A stretch of DNA of 64,000 bases, from contig NZ_FNIJ01000019.1 of NCBI RefSeq assembly GCF_900103845.1, forward strand, positions 1 through 64,000, read 5' to 3'. The stretch is from Pseudomonas jinjuensis (lineage in GTDB: Bacteria; Pseudomonadota; Gammaproteobacteria; Pseudomonadales; Pseudomonadaceae). The translations under genes and the position numbers were made by a program. The stretch's first letter is position 1. Every line of letters starts with the position of its first letter. Positions 51,699 to 62,073 of this stretch are shown here, piece after piece. The notes beneath the pieces are model-generated. The model saw only the letters and a list, made by a program, of their open reading frames with translations. It ran no database searches and had not been told where the DNA came from.

Positions 51699-52901
51699 TC
51701 AGTCGAGGGGAATCTCGTTGCGCGGGCCGCGGCTGCGGCGCTGCAGCAGCAGGCAGATGACGAAGCCGAGCGCCGACATCAGCGCCGCTCCGAGGAAGAT
51801 CGAGGGATAGCCGGAACGCGCGGCGATCGCGCCCATCAGCGGACCGGCGACGCCCATCGCCAGGTCGAAGAACAGCGCGTAGGCGCCCAGCGCGGCGCTG
51901 CGGCTGCTGGCCGGAATGCGCAGCACCGCCTCGACGCCCAGCGCCGGATAGACCAGCGACAGGCCGGCGCCGGTGAGCGCGGCGCCGACCAGGGCGAACG
52001 CCGGGCTCGGCGCCTGCCAGAGCAGCAGCAGGCCGAGGGTTTCCACCAGCAGGCAGGCGATCGCCACGTTGAAGCCGCCGAAGCGGTTCACCATTCCGGA
52101 GAACAGTACGCGGGCGCCGGCGAAGGTCAGGCTGAACAGCGTCAGGCACCAGGCCGGGTCGGCCCAGCCACGGCTGGCGTAATAGAGGGTGATGAAGGTC
52201 GCCAGGGTGCCGAAGCCGATGGAACCCAGCGCCACGCACATGCCGTAGGGCAGCATCCGGCCGAGCACCGCATGGAAGGCCATGCGCGCCCCCGGGATCA
52301 CCGCCGCCGCCGGCTTGCTGCGCGCCAGCAGCAGGCTCGCCCCGGCGATCACCAGGGTTGCCGCACCGATGCTCCAGAGTCCCAGGCCGTTGGCCATGAA
52401 GACGCCGAGCGGCGCGCCGAGGGCGATGGCGCCGTAGCAGACCACACCATTCCAGGAAATGACCTGTGCGGTGTTCTCCATCCCGACCCGCGCGATGCCC
52501 CAGCTCGCCGTGCCGATGCCCATCAGCGCCTGGGCGAAGCCGATCGCCAGGCGACTGATCAGCAGCGCCAGCAGGCTCAGCCAGGGCAGCATCTGCAGGC
52601 CGGCGGCGAGCGCCAGCAGCAGGCCGCCGGCGCCCATCGCATAGAGGCCGTAGATCACCGCCTGCTTGGGGCCGTGGTTGTCGCAGATGCGCCCGGCGAG
52701 CGGCCGCATCAGCAGCGTGGCCATGTACTGCGCGCCGATCACCACGCCGGCGATCAGCGAATCGAAGCCCAGGGTGTGGCTGACGAAGCCCGGCAGCACC
52801 GGCAGCATGGCGCCGATGCAGAGGAACAGGTTGAAGGTGAAGGTGACGATGGAAATGATCTGCAGGGTCGTGGACGCGGGACGCTGCTGGTACGCACTCA
52901 T
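51699..52901 (-). CDS. MFS transporter (YfcJ/YhhS-like efflux permease)
   Basis: The 400-residue carrier has 12 membrane helices. It starts MSAYQQRPASTTLQIISIV; the loop between helices 2 and 3 reads RPLAGRICDNHGPKQAVI, a variant of the MFS A-motif. It resembles the YfcJ/YhhS group of drug or sugar efflux permeases; substrate unknown. The ATG at 52901 is preferred, since the frame is open to 53390 through unrelated sequence. It is convergent with the HPP gene, to which it is joined without a gap, so a shared terminator is not visible. Confidence 0.85.
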   Translation of the reverse strand: MSAYQQRPASTTLQIISIVTFTFNLFLCIGAMLPVLPGFVSHTLGFDSLIAGVVIGAQYMATLLMRPLAGRICDNHGPKQAVIYGLYAMGAGGLLLALAAGLQMLPWLSLLALLISRLAIGFAQALMGIGTASWGIARVGMENTAQVISWNGVVCYGAIALGAPLGVFMANGLGLWSIGAATLVIAGASLLLARSKPAAAVIPGARMAFHAVLGRMLPYGMCVALGSIGFGTLATFITLYYASRGWADPAWCLTLFSLTFAGARVLFSGMVNRFGGFNVAIACLLVETLGLLLLWQAPSPAFALVGAALTGAGLSLVYPALGVEAVLRIPASSRSAALGAYALFFDLAMGVAGPLMGAIAARSGYPSIFLGAALMSALGFVICLLLQRRSRGPRNEIPLD

Positions 52902-53111
52902 GGACCGGGCCTGGCACAGGGAAACGGGATTCGGGCCATGATTGCCCGCGCCCGGGAAAATTGAAAGCCACCTATCGATCCCGTCTGTAGCCTGGCCGAA
53001 ATGCCATGGGCAGCCATTCGTCGAAGGATCGCCCGCACGCGGCCCTGCCCGCCGCGGTCCAACGCCTATAGTTGATGCACGAGGCGAATCCCATGACCGA
53101 CAGGAGGCCCC

Positions 53112-53342
53112 ATGGATACCAGCCACCACACCCTCGGTGAACTGTTCAAGCAGCTCGGACTGCCCAACGGCAAGGGCGAGATCGACGCCTTCCTCGGCCA
53201 GCACCGCCTGGCCGACGGCCAGGCCCTGGCGGACGCACCGTTCTGGAACGAGGCCCAGGCGCAATTCATCCGCGAGGCCCTGGAGGACGACTCCGACTGG
53301 GCGGAGGAAGTCGACGAACTGGCGGTGCGGCTGTCGAGGTGA
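53112..53342 (+). CDS. DUF2789 protein
   Basis: The 76-residue acidic protein begins MDTSHHTLGELFKQLGLPN and contains IDAFLGQHRL and DAPFWNEAQAQFIREAL, the DUF2789 pattern. No membrane or signal segment. A textbook AGGAGG lies 7-12 bases before the ATG, so expression may be strong. Members are widespread small proteins of Pseudomonas and relatives with unknown function. It stands alone, followed by a palindromic repeat. Confidence 0.88.
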   Translation: MDTSHHTLGELFKQLGLPNGKGEIDAFLGQHRLADGQALADAPFWNEAQAQFIREALEDDSDWAEEVDELAVRLSR

Positions 53343-53375
53343 GGCCATTCGGCGGATTGCCGTTGGCGGGACATG

Positions 53376-53461
53376 CGTAGGGTGGATCACGCTCTTTCAT
53401 CCACCATTCGGGCGTTCCAGCGCGCGCCCATGGTGGATGGAAGAGCGCCATCCACCCTACG
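53376..53461. repeat. Palindromic CGTAGGGTGGAT repeat
   Basis: An 86-base element beginning CGTAGGGTGGATCACGC and ending ATCCACCCTACG, with an internal ATCCACCAT/ATGGTGGAT pair. Same family as 15602-15688, 15741-15827, 59085-59170 and the partial copy at 62074-62140. Confidence 0.85.
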
Positions 53462-53566
53462 TCCCCGGAACGCCTGGTGTCGGGATTGTTACCGGCCGAA
53501 CGGCCTTTGACGTCTTCCCCGCTCTGCGGCCTAATGCCCGCCCTCGATATTTCCAGCCGTAGCCCC

Positions 53567-54463
53567 ATGTCCGCTCCCTTCTCCGCCGCGCAGCAGCGCG
53601 CCAGTACCCTGCATCTGCCCGCCGGCCCCTGGGCCACGGTGCTCGACTGCCTGTGCGCGCATTTCCCGGCCATCGCCCGCGAGACCTGGCTCGACCGCAT
53701 GGCCCGCGGCCGCGTGCTGGACGCCGAGGGGCGGCCGGTCGGCTCGCAGACGGCCTACCGGGAAGGCCTGCGCATCCACTATTTCCGCGAGGTGGCGCAG
53801 GAAACGCCGATTCCCTTCGTCGAATCGGTCCTGTATGTGGACGAGCACCTGGTGGTGGCGGACAAGCCGCACTTCCTGCCGGTCACGCCGTCCGGGCAGT
53901 ACGTCGAGCAGACCCTGCTGGCGCGCCTGGCCCGGCGCCTGGACAACCCGCTGCTGGTGCCGCTGCACCGCATCGACCGGCTCACCGCCGGGCTGGTGCT
54001 GTTCTCCGCCAACCCCGCCAGCCGCCCGGCCTACCAGGCGCTGTTCCGCGAGCGGCGCATCGCCAAGCGCTACGAGGCCATCGCCCCGCCGCTGCCACAA
54101 CTGGACTTCCCGCACCTGCGCCGCACGCGCATGGTGGATGGCGAGCCGTTCATCCTGATGAAGGAAACCGAGGGCGCGCCCAACAGCGAAACCCGCATCG
54201 AGGTGCTGGAGCGCCGTGCGGACCTGTGGCGCTATGCGCTGCATCCGGTGACCGGCAAACGCCACCAGTTGCGCGTGCACATGGCCGCGCTGGGCGCCGG
54301 GCTGTGCAACGACCCGCTCTACCCCGTGCTGCGCGACCGCGCCGAGCGCGAGACGGAGGATTACTCGCGGCCGCTCAAGCTGCTGGCGCAGCGCCTGGAA
54401 TTCGTCGATCCGCTGAGCGGCGAGACGCGCAGCTTCGAGAGCCGCCTGCGACTGGACTGGTGA
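53567..54463 (+). CDS. RluA-family pseudouridine synthase
   Basis: The 298-residue RNA pseudouridine synthase has the catalytic Asp in HRIDRLTAGLVLF and the conserved RRIAKRYEAI and TGKRHQLRVHMA motifs. The N-terminal 80 residues have a divergent S4-like region (VLDCLCAHFPAIARETW). This subgroup differs from RluA, RluC and RluD in length and its rRNA or tRNA target is not assigned. A start at 53534 (MPALDISSRSP) is an alternative; I chose 53567 as the more usual N-terminus. Neither has a strong ribosome-binding site. Confidence 0.87.
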   Translation: MSAPFSAAQQRASTLHLPAGPWATVLDCLCAHFPAIARETWLDRMARGRVLDAEGRPVGSQTAYREGLRIHYFREVAQETPIPFVESVLYVDEHLVVADKPHFLPVTPSGQYVEQTLLARLARRLDNPLLVPLHRIDRLTAGLVLFSANPASRPAYQALFRERRIAKRYEAIAPPLPQLDFPHLRRTRMVDGEPFILMKETEGAPNSETRIEVLERRADLWRYALHPVTGKRHQLRVHMAALGAGLCNDPLYPVLRDRAERETEDYSRPLKLLAQRLEFVDPLSGETRSFESRLRLDW

Positions 54464-54555
54464 GGATTGGCGCAGTCATGCGCCGATCGCGGCCTGGCCG
54501 GTGCTCCCCGGCATGCCGGAGCCTGCCCATGAGATCGTGAGCAGGCTCCAGGCCG

Positions 54556-54858
54556 TCATTTCTTCAGGCAGTTGCTCATGAACGCCTTGCGCTCGTCGCC
54601 CTTCAGGGCCTTGGCGCTGGCGTCGGCGTTGCAGCTCTTCATCTTCTGCTGCTGCGGCGTCATGGTCATGGCGGGAGCCTCGCCGTCGGCCTTCAGGCAG
54701 TTGCTCATGAACGCCTTGCGCTCGTCCCCCTTCAGCGCCTTGGCCGTGGCGTCGGCGTTGCAGGTCTTCATCCTTTCCTGTTGCGCGGTATTGGCGGCCA
54801 GCCCCTGCAGCGAGAACAGCAGGGCGAACGCCAGCAGGGGAATGCGGAGGATCGTCAT
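54556..54858 (-). CDS. PsiF-repeat protein
   Basis: The 100-residue exported protein has a signal peptide (about residues 1-21) followed by two PsiF repeats, each with CNADA(T/S)AKALKGDERKAFMS and a closing NCLK, so each repeat holds a Cys pair. PsiF is named after phosphate-starvation induction in E. coli; its function is unknown. No Pho box is evident to me upstream. It lies near other phosphate-linked genes (Pit transporter, PPK2). Confidence 0.9.
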   Translation of the reverse strand: MTILRIPLLAFALLFSLQGLAANTAQQERMKTCNADATAKALKGDERKAFMSNCLKADGEAPAMTMTPQQQKMKSCNADASAKALKGDERKAFMSNCLKK

Positions 54859-54973
54859 CGGAGAGGCTCCCGGTGGTGGTCGACCTTCTGAGCGTAGCCT
54901 CCGCCACCGCTGCCGCCAGGCGGTCCGGCAAAGCCGCGCTACAACCCCGCCGGCCGTCCGTCGACGCCACGGG

Positions 54974-55001
54974 ATGACAGCCCCGGCGCAGGCGTTATAA
55001 T
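54974..55001 (+). promoter_or_regulatory. Candidate sigma-70 promoter before the small gene and phosphate transporter
   Basis: ATGACA (54974-54979) and a perfect TATAAT (54996-55001) are spaced by 16 bases. The expected start point near 55008 lies about 90 bases before the GTG at 55099. It is one of the closest matches to consensus I noticed in this window. Confidence 0.55.
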
Positions 55002-55098
55002 CCCGCGCCTTTTTCGACCCCCTCAGCGGTCGCCGGCTACACTGCTTTCCCTACAGCCGGGAAGACACCAGCCACGGCGGCCGCCATCAGGAACGACC

Positions 55099-55308
55099 GT
55101 GACCAAAGACGAACTGCGCGCAGAACTGGAGCGCCAGGAACAGCGTTACAAGGACATCTATGGCGGGGAAGTCACGCTCTACGCCGCTCAGCCAGACCCC
55201 GAACGGAAACGCTGGCGCAAGCGACCCAGCGTGCAGGACCAGGCCTTCGACCGGGAATTGCAGAAGATCGAGGAGCAGCGCCTGAAGGCGCAAAAGGAAG
55301 CCGAATAG
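55099..55308 (+). CDS. Small highly charged protein of unknown function
   Basis: The 69-residue protein has a GTG start and an AGGA upstream. It is very hydrophilic and mostly helical, with many Glu, Lys, Arg and Gln (KDELRAELERQEQRYKDIYG and RELQKIEEQRLKAQKEAE). No cysteine, membrane or signal segment. I do not recognise a characterised family. It is placed 232 bases before the phosphate transporter gene and could be cotranscribed from the TATAAT promoter. A CCCGTGGGCACGGG hairpin follows its stop. Confidence 0.65.
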   Translation: MTKDELRAELERQEQRYKDIYGGEVTLYAAQPDPERKRWRKRPSVQDQAFDRELQKIEEQRLKAQKEAE

Positions 55309-55540
55309 CAAACCCGTGGGCACGGGTACGGACCTCCGCAGGGGGATCGCACCGGCCCGCTTTCCGATAAACGATGGGGGTCCGCCGGCCCGGGGAAGCG
55401 TTTCAAGGTTTTTCCCGCCTGGCTGGAAGCGCCGTGTGACCTGGAGTCGCACGACAACCGTGAAGCCGTTCCGGTTCCGGACGGCGGATTTCGGTTCTGG
55501 CATAATCGCCGCCCCGTCTCAGACTGGTCACAGACAATTC

Positions 55541-57013
55541 ATGTTCGATCTCTTCAGCGGGCTCGATTTCTGGATAGGCTTCAGCCTGGTGCTGGCACTG
55601 GCCTTCGTCCTCAGCTTCGAGTTCATCAACGGCTTCCATGACACCGCCAACGCGGTGGCGACCGTCATCTATACCAAGGCCATGTCGCCCTACCGTGCGG
55701 TGGTCCTGTCCGGTCTGTTCAACTTCCTCGGCGTGCTGCTCGGCGGCGTCGGCGTGGCCTATGCCATCGTCCACCTGCTGCCGGTCGAACTGCTGATAAA
55801 CGTGAACACCGGCCACGGCCTGGCGATGGTCTTCTCCCTGCTCGCCGCGGCCATCACCTGGAACCTGGGCACCTGGTACTTCGGCATTCCCGCCTCCAGT
55901 TCGCACACGCTGATCGGCTCCATCCTCGGCGTGGGCCTGGCCAACGCGATGATCACCGACCTGCCGCTGGGCGACGGGATCAACTGGCAGAAGGCCATCG
56001 ACATCGCCCTGTCGCTGATCTTCTCGCCGCTGGCCGGCTTCCTGGTCGCCGCGCTGCTGCTGATCGGGCTGAAATGGCTGTATCCGCAGTCGAAAATGCA
56101 CAAAACCCCGGAAACCCGCCGCGAAGTCGACGAGAAGAAGCACCCGCCGTTCTGGAACCGCCTGGTCCTGGTGATTTCTGCCATGACCGTGAGCTTCGTG
56201 CACGGCTCCAACGACGGCCAGAAGGGTATCGGCCTGATCATGCTGGTGCTGATCGGCATCGTCCCGGCCAAGTTCGTCCTCGACCTGAACAGCACCACCT
56301 ACCAGATCGAGCGCACCCGCGACGCGGCCGTCCACCTCGGCCAGTTCTACGAACGCCACACCGAGACCCTCGGCGAGATGCTCGCCCTCGGCAAGGGCAA
56401 CAACGTCGACCTGCCGGAAGCCTACCGCTGCAATCCGAAGCAGACCGAGGCCACCCTGCACGGCCTGCTGAGCGACCTGAAGGGCGTCGACAACTATGCC
56501 GACCTGTCCGCCGACACCCGCGTGCAGGTGCGCCGCTACCTGCTCTGCCTGGACGACACGGCGAAGAAGGTCAGCAAGCTGTCCGACCTGCCGGCCCGCG
56601 AGAAGGCCGACCTGGACAAGCTGCGCAAGGACCTGACCAGCACCACCGAATACGCGCCCTTCTGGGTGATCATCGCGGTGGCCCTGGCCCTCGGCATCGG
56701 CACCATGGTCGGCTGGAAGCGCGTGGTGCTGACCGTCGGCGAGAAGATCGGCAAGCAGGGCATGACCTACGCCCAGGGCATCGCCGCCCAGCTCACCGCC
56801 ACCGCGGCGATCGGCATGGCCAACATCTACAGCCTGCCGGTTTCCACCACCCACGTGCTGTCGTCCGGCGTCGCCGGCAGCATGGTCGCCAACCGCAGCG
56901 GCCTGCAGGGCGGCACGGTGCGCAACATCCTGATGGCCTGGGTACTCACCCTGCCGATCTCCATGGCCCTGGCCGCCGGCCTGTTCTGGATCGCCACGCG
57001 CTTCGTCGGCTGA
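55541..57013 (+). CDS. Pit-family inorganic phosphate transporter
   Basis: The 490-residue Pit-type permease (PF01384) shows the two signature repeats: [18 protein letters not shown] near the N-terminus and [17 protein letters not shown] in the middle. A long hydrophilic loop (about residues 260-385) and late membrane helices with SSSHTLIGS and [13 protein letters not shown] follow. It imports metal-phosphate with low affinity. A strong terminator follows at 57029-57059. The ATG at 55541 is the expected N-terminus; the open frame extends back to 55316 without a credible start. Confidence 0.93.
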   Translation: MFDLFSGLDFWIGFSLVLALAFVLSFEFINGFHDTANAVATVIYTKAMSPYRAVVLSGLFNFLGVLLGGVGVAYAIVHLLPVELLINVNTGHGLAMVFSLLAAAITWNLGTWYFGIPASSSHTLIGSILGVGLANAMITDLPLGDGINWQKAIDIALSLIFSPLAGFLVAALLLIGLKWLYPQSKMHKTPETRREVDEKKHPPFWNRLVLVISAMTVSFVHGSNDGQKGIGLIMLVLIGIVPAKFVLDLNSTTYQIERTRDAAVHLGQFYERHTETLGEMLALGKGNNVDLPEAYRCNPKQTEATLHGLLSDLKGVDNYADLSADTRVQVRRYLLCLDDTAKKVSKLSDLPAREKADLDKLRKDLTSTTEYAPFWVIIAVALALGIGTMVGWKRVVLTVGEKIGKQGMTYAQGIAAQLTATAAIGMANIYSLPVSTTHVLSSGVAGSMVANRSGLQGGTVRNILMAWVLTLPISMALAAGLFWIATRFVG

Positions 57014-57028
57014 TCCGCGAACGCCCCG

Positions 57029-57059
57029 AAAAACGCCTGCCTCGCGCAGGCGTTTTTTC
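57029..57059 (+). terminator. Rho-independent terminator after the phosphate transporter gene
   Basis: AAAAACGCCTGC, a short CTC loop, then GCGCAGGCGTTTTTT gives a 10-bp GC-rich stem with A and T tracts on both sides, 16 bases after the stop codon. It probably works on both strands. Confidence 0.9.
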
Positions 57060-57132
57060 TTGTCCGGCCGTTCAAGCCGGCCCCGTTCCTGCCGATAAGA
57101 TGGACTCTCGCTCCATCCGCAGGTGCTTTACC

Positions 57133-59028
57133 ATGCTTCGCTCACTCTCCTTCGCCCGGAAGATCCTCCTCGCAGCTTCCCTCGTGGTGATCTTCGTCTT
57201 CGCCTGTTTCGTCCTGTTCAACGACTACCGCCAGCGCCAGGCGATCGAGGACGACACTCGCATCGCCCTCGCCGAGCTCGGCACTCTCACTGCCAGCAAC
57301 ATCCAGCTCTGGCTGGAAGGCCGTATGCATCTGATCGAGAGCCAGGCCGCGCAACTGGCCGCCAGCGACGCCTCCCCCGCTGCCTTCCAGCAAGTGCTGG
57401 AACAGAAGGTATTGCTGAACAATTTCGAATCGGTCTACCTCGGCGAGACGGCCAACGGCAGCTTCACCATCCGTCCGGACCGACCGATGCCCGCTGGCTA
57501 CGATCCGCGCAAACGCGGCTGGTACCAGGAAGCAGCAAGCGCAGGCCGGCTGATCGTGACCGAGCCCTATCTCGACGCCGGCACCAATCAGCCGGTCCTG
57601 GCCATTGCCGCGCCGGTGCTGCGCAATGCGGAACTGGCGGCGGTGACTGCCGGTGACCTGCCCCTCGGAACCGTAACCTCGATCGTCAATTCGCTGAAGT
57701 TCAATGGCAAAGGCTATGCCTTCCTGGTCAGCGACGCCGGCAAGATCCTGGTCCATCCCGACACCCAGCTGGTATTCAAGAACCTTTCCGAGGTCTATCC
57801 GGAAGGCGCACCGAAGCTGAGCGAAGGCCTGCAGGAGATCGACGCCAAAGGCCGAGCCGAACTGATCTCCCTGAGCCCGGTGAAGGGCCTGCCGGGGGTG
57901 ACCTGGTACGTCGCCCTGGCGCTGGACAAGGACGCCGCCTACGCCAGCCTCGGCGAATTCCGCACCTCGGCGGTGATCGCCACGCTGATCGCCATCGTCG
58001 CCATCGTCCTGCTGCTCGGCATGCTGATCCGCGTGCTGATGCAGCCACTGACCGCCATGGGCCGCGCCATGCAGGACATCGCCCAGGGCGAGGGCGACCT
58101 GACCCGCCGCCTGGACGCGCACAGCCGCGACGAATTCGGCGCACTGGCGGAAGCCTTCAACCGCTTCGTCGAGCGCATCCACCAGTCGATCCGCGAGGTC
58201 GCCACCACCGCCCGCCAGCTGCATGACGTCTCGCAACTGGTGGTCAACGCCTCCAACTCGTCGATGAGCAATTCCGACGAGCAGGCCAGCCGCACCAACA
58301 GCGTCGCCGCCGCGATCAACGAACTCGGCGCCGCCGCCCAGGAAATCGCCCGCAACGCCGCCGACGCCTCGCACCACGCCACCGACGCCAGCCACCAGGC
58401 CGGCGACGGCCGCCAGGTGGTGGAGCAGACCATCGCGGCGATGAACCAGCTGTCGGAGAAGATCAGCGCGTCCTGCAGCAACATCGAGTCGCTGAACAGC
58501 CGCACGGTGAACATCGGCAAGATCCTCGAGGTGATCAAGGGCATCTCCGAGCAGACCAATCTGCTCGCCCTCAACGCCGCCATCGAGGCCGCCCGCGCCG
58601 GCGAGGCGGGCCGCGGCTTCGCCGTGGTCGCCGACGAGGTACGCAGCCTCGCCCACCGCGCCCAGGACTCCGCCCAGCAGATTCAGCAGATGATCGAGGA
58701 ACTGCAGGTCGGCGCCCGCGAGGCGGTGGACACCATGACCGAGAGCCAGCGCTACAGCCTGGAAAGCGTGGACATCGCCAACCGCGCCGGCCAGCGCCTG
58801 GCCACGGTGACCGGCCGCATCGGCGAGATCGACGCGATGAACCAGTCGGTCGCCACCGCCACCGAGGAACAGACCGCGGTGGTGGAGTCGCTGAACATGG
58901 ACATCAACGAGATCAACACGCTGAACCAGGAGGCCGTGGAAAACCTCCAGGCCACCCTGCGCGCCTGCGCCGAACTGGAAAACCAGTCCGGCCGGCTGCG
59001 GCATCTGGTGGATAGCTTCAGGATCTGA
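57133..59028 (+). CDS. Methyl-accepting chemotaxis protein with amino-acid-type dCache domain
   Basis: Chemoreceptor of 631 residues. Membrane helices flank a periplasmic double Cache domain (about 35-285), followed by HAMP and the signalling hairpin tip [33 protein letters not shown]. The distal pocket keeps the amino-acid motif: Tyr123, Arg126, Arg128, Trp130, Tyr131, then Tyr146 and Asp148 in TEPYLD. This suggests binding of amino acids or related amines, like PctA/PctB/PctC; the exact ligand is not predicted. No C-terminal CheR-binding pentapeptide is visible. Single-gene transcript after a strong terminator. Confidence 0.92.
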   Translation: MLRSLSFARKILLAASLVVIFVFACFVLFNDYRQRQAIEDDTRIALAELGTLTASNIQLWLEGRMHLIESQAAQLAASDASPAAFQQVLEQKVLLNNFESVYLGETANGSFTIRPDRPMPAGYDPRKRGWYQEAASAGRLIVTEPYLDAGTNQPVLAIAAPVLRNAELAAVTAGDLPLGTVTSIVNSLKFNGKGYAFLVSDAGKILVHPDTQLVFKNLSEVYPEGAPKLSEGLQEIDAKGRAELISLSPVKGLPGVTWYVALALDKDAAYASLGEFRTSAVIATLIAIVAIVLLLGMLIRVLMQPLTAMGRAMQDIAQGEGDLTRRLDAHSRDEFGALAEAFNRFVERIHQSIREVATTARQLHDVSQLVVNASNSSMSNSDEQASRTNSVAAAINELGAAAQEIARNAADASHHATDASHQAGDGRQVVEQTIAAMNQLSEKISASCSNIESLNSRTVNIGKILEVIKGISEQTNLLALNAAIEAARAGEAGRGFAVVADEVRSLAHRAQDSAQQIQQMIEELQVGAREAVDTMTESQRYSLESVDIANRAGQRLATVTGRIGEIDAMNQSVATATEEQTAVVESLNMDINEINTLNQEAVENLQATLRACAELENQSGRLRHLVDSFRI

Positions 59029-59084
59029 CGACCAGGCGCTGCGGCGGGTTGCACCTGCCCTACGGTGCGAAGTGATGCGGCATT

Positions 59085-59170
59085 CGTAGGGTGGATCACG
59101 CTTCATCGATCCACCATGGCCGCGCATGCGGCCCCGCAATGGTGGATGAAAAAAGCCTCATCCACCCTAC
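59085..59170. repeat. Palindromic CGTAGGGTGGAT repeat
   Basis: An 86-base copy: CGTAGGGTGGATCACGC at the left end and CCACCCTAC at the right, with internal ATCCACCATGGCCGCGCATG and ATGGTGGATG. It sits between convergent genes (chemoreceptor and HerA-like ATPase). Confidence 0.85.
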
Positions 59171-59207
59171 AGGGGCGATGCCATGCAGGGCGGGTGCAAC
59201 CCGCCGC

Positions 59208-60674
59208 TTACCTCCGCTTGCCGCCCAGCAGCGCGCCCATCAACCCGCGCACCAGCTGCCGGCCGATCTGGTTGGCCGCCTGGCGCACCATGGTCTTCGC
59301 CGTCTGGCTGGCCAGCGTGCCGAGCAGGTCGCCGGCCAGGCTCCCCAGGTCGGTGCCTTTCCCCGCCTTTTCGGTACTCGGCGCCATCTTCTGGTCGGTG
59401 CGGCCGGTGAGCATCTCGTAGGCCGATTCGCGGTCGATCGGCTGGTCGTAACGCCCGGCCAGCGGCGAACGGCGCACCAGGTCGGCGCGTTCGGCGTCCG
59501 CCAGCGGGCCGATGCGCGATTGCGGCGGGGCGACCAGCACGCGCTGGACCATGGCCGGGGTGCCCTTCTCTTCCAGCGTGCCGACCAGCGCCTCGCCGAT
59601 GCCCAGCTCGGTGAGCACCTTGAGCGTGTCGAACGCCGGGTTCGGACGGAAGCCGTCGGCCACCGCGCGCAGGGACTTCTGCTCCTTGGCGGTGAAGGCG
59701 CGCAGGCCGTGCTGGATGCGCAGGCCGAGCTGGGCGAGCACGTCGTCGGGCAGGTCGCTGGGCGACTGGGTGACGAAGTAGACGCCGACGCCCTTCGAGC
59801 GGATCAGCCGCACCACCTGCTCCAGGCGCTCCTGCAGCGCCCTGGGCGTGTCGTTGAACAGCAGGTGCGCCTCGTCGAAGAACAGCGCCAGCACCGGCTT
59901 GTCCGCATCGCCGCGCTCGGGCAACTGCTCGAACAGCTCGGCCAGCAGCCAGAGCAGGAAGGTCGCGTAGACCTTGGGCGCCTCGTGCACCAGCTTGCTG
60001 GCGTCGAGCAGGTGGATGCGGCCGCGGCCATCCGCATCGGGGCGCAGGAGATCTTCCAGCTGCAGCGCCGGCTCGCCGAAGAACGCCTCGGCGCCCTGCT
60101 GTTCGAGCAGCGCCAGGCGTCGCAGCAGGGCCTGGGACGAGGCGCCGGTGAACAGCGCGCTGTCCTGGCCGAGCACCTGCGGGTTTTCCTTGAGGTGGTT
60201 GAGCAGCGCCTTGAGGTCCTTCAGGTCGAGCAGCAGCAGGCCCTCGCGGTCGGCCACCTGGAAGGCGGCGAACAGCGCGGCCTGCTGGCTGTCGCTCAGC
60301 TCCAGCAGGTTGGCCAGCAGCAGCGGGCCCATTTCCGAGAGCGTGGTGCGCAGCGGGTGGCCGGTCTTGCCGGCGACGTCCCACAGGCTCACCGGGTAGG
60401 CCTGCGGCTGGTGGTTCAGCCAGGGCATGCCGGCGATCCGCTCGGCCACCTTGCCCTGCGGGTTGCCCGCCGCGGCGATGCCGCACAGGTCGCCCTTGAT
60501 GTCGGCGGCGAACACCGCGACGCCGGCGTCGCTGAAGCATTCGGCCAGGTGCTGCAGGGTCACGGTCTTGCCGGTGCCGGTGGCGCCGGCGATCAGCCCG
60601 TGGCGGTTGGCCAGCTTCCAGGCCTGGCAGACCGGCTGGCCGTCCGGGCCGGCACCAATGATCAGTTCGTTCAT
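59208..60674 (-). CDS. HerA-like ATPase (DUF853, YjgR type)
   Basis: The 488-residue P-loop ATPase starts MNELIIGAGPDGQPVCQAW, with Walker A at residues 30-38 (GATGTGKTV), VFAADIKGDLCGIAA, Walker B region LALFFDEAHLLFND and the sensor VYFVTQSPSDLPDDV. This matches the DUF853 YjgR group of the HerA/FtsK superfamily, a DNA-translocase-like ATPase whose role is unknown. Unlike archaeal HerA it has no adjacent NurA nuclease. Its Ala/Gln-rich C-terminus (MGALLGGKRR) is typical. Leftward, 98 bases downstream of pncB. Confidence 0.88.
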   Translation of the reverse strand: MNELIIGAGPDGQPVCQAWKLANRHGLIAGATGTGKTVTLQHLAECFSDAGVAVFAADIKGDLCGIAAAGNPQGKVAERIAGMPWLNHQPQAYPVSLWDVAGKTGHPLRTTLSEMGPLLLANLLELSDSQQAALFAAFQVADREGLLLLDLKDLKALLNHLKENPQVLGQDSALFTGASSQALLRRLALLEQQGAEAFFGEPALQLEDLLRPDADGRGRIHLLDASKLVHEAPKVYATFLLWLLAELFEQLPERGDADKPVLALFFDEAHLLFNDTPRALQERLEQVVRLIRSKGVGVYFVTQSPSDLPDDVLAQLGLRIQHGLRAFTAKEQKSLRAVADGFRPNPAFDTLKVLTELGIGEALVGTLEEKGTPAMVQRVLVAPPQSRIGPLADAERADLVRRSPLAGRYDQPIDRESAYEMLTGRTDQKMAPSTEKAGKGTDLGSLAGDLLGTLASQTAKTMVRQAANQIGRQLVRGLMGALLGGKRR

Positions 60675-60772
60675 CGCATTGCGTCCTTGAGTTGAGAAGC
60701 GCGCCGGCGGCGAGCCGCCGATCCATCAAGAGTGATACCTGCCGCGCCGCTGCGCAAACCGCGCGGTGCGAT

Positions 60773-61969
60773 TCAGCCCACCCGGAACACGTGCCTGAGG
60801 TAGCGCAGGAAGTTCTCGTCGTTGCACTGGGTCTTGCCCGGCGCGTCGGAGATCTTCGCCACCGGGTGGCCGTTGCAGGCGGTCATCTTCAGCACGATGT
60901 TCATCGGCTCGACGCCGGGGATGTCGCAGGTGAAGTGGGTGCCGATGCCGAAGCTGACGTCGATCCGCCCGCGGGTCGCCCGGTAGATGGCCAGCGCCCG
61001 CGGCAGGTCGAGGCCGTCGGAGAACACCAGGGTCCTGCTGCGCGGGTCGATGCCCAGCTTCTCGTAATGGGCGATGGCCTTTTCCGCCCAGACCAGCGGG
61101 TCGCCGGAATCATGGCGCAGGCCGTCGAAGAGCTTGGCGAAGTACAGGTCGAAATCGGCGAGGAAGGCGTCCATGGTGATGCAGTCGGTCAGCGCGATGC
61201 CGAGCTGGCCGCGGTACTCGCGCACCCAGCAGTCCAGCGCGGCGCTCTGGCTGTCGATCAGCCGCGGGCCGAGCTGCTGGTGCGCCATCAGCCATTCGTG
61301 GGCCATGGTGCCGAGCGGCTTGACGTCGAGGATGCGCGCCAGGTGGACGTTGCTGGTGCCGACGAAGACGCCCGGGAAGTCGCTCTTCAGGCCGCGCACC
61401 ACGGCTTCCTGCACCGGATAGGAGAAGCGCCGGCGGGTGCCGAAGTCGGCCATCCTGAAGCCGGCCAGTTCCTCGGCGCTGGCCTCGCGGCGCAGCCAGT
61501 CGAACTTCTCCTGCAGGCGCCCGTGCACCGCGTCGAGGCCGACCTGTGGATAACGCTGACGGTTGCGCAGTTCGCTGATGGTCGCCAGCAGCGGCACCTC
61601 GAAGAGGATCACGTGCAGCCAGGGGCCTTTCAGGCGCAGGCTGAACTCGCCCTTGTCGATGCCGACCTGCACGTAGTCGGGGTTGAAGCGGAACAGCCGG
61701 AGGAAGCGGATGAAGTCGGGCTTGAAGAACGGGATGCGCTGCAGGAACTCCAGTTCCTCGCCGCTGAACGCCAGCCCGGCGAGCGCCTCGATCTGCTCGC
61801 GGACCTGCGCCAGGTAGGGGCGCAGGTCTTCCCGGTTGCGGCAGCGGAATTCCCATTCGACTTCGGCGTTGGGGTAGTTGTGCAGGACCGCCTGCATCAT
61901 GCTCAGCTTGTAGAAGTCGGTATCCAGCAGGTTCTGCACGATACGCGGGGAGAATGCGCTGTCGGTCAT
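60773..61969 (-). CDS. pncB: Nicotinate phosphoribosyltransferase
   Basis: The 398-residue enzyme converts nicotinate, PRPP and ATP to nicotinate mononucleotide in NAD salvage. It starts with [21 protein letters not shown], has [49 protein letters not shown] and [10 protein letters not shown], all strongly conserved. Full length, the single-domain bacterial form. No linked nadE. Leftward transcript; the promoter would be in the 62.0 kb region. Confidence 0.95.
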   Translation of the reverse strand: MTDSAFSPRIVQNLLDTDFYKLSMMQAVLHNYPNAEVEWEFRCRNREDLRPYLAQVREQIEALAGLAFSGEELEFLQRIPFFKPDFIRFLRLFRFNPDYVQVGIDKGEFSLRLKGPWLHVILFEVPLLATISELRNRQRYPQVGLDAVHGRLQEKFDWLRREASAEELAGFRMADFGTRRRFSYPVQEAVVRGLKSDFPGVFVGTSNVHLARILDVKPLGTMAHEWLMAHQQLGPRLIDSQSAALDCWVREYRGQLGIALTDCITMDAFLADFDLYFAKLFDGLRHDSGDPLVWAEKAIAHYEKLGIDPRSRTLVFSDGLDLPRALAIYRATRGRIDVSFGIGTHFTCDIPGVEPMNIVLKMTACNGHPVAKISDAPGKTQCNDENFLRYLRHVFRVG

Positions 61970-62073
61970 GCTCGAGGATTTCCAGGGCTGGGTCGGGGGT
62001 CAGTCTAAGGGATAAGCGGCTCGGGCGGAGGTCTGGACGCGGAAATCTGAGAACGATGAACGGTCGGGGCAGG

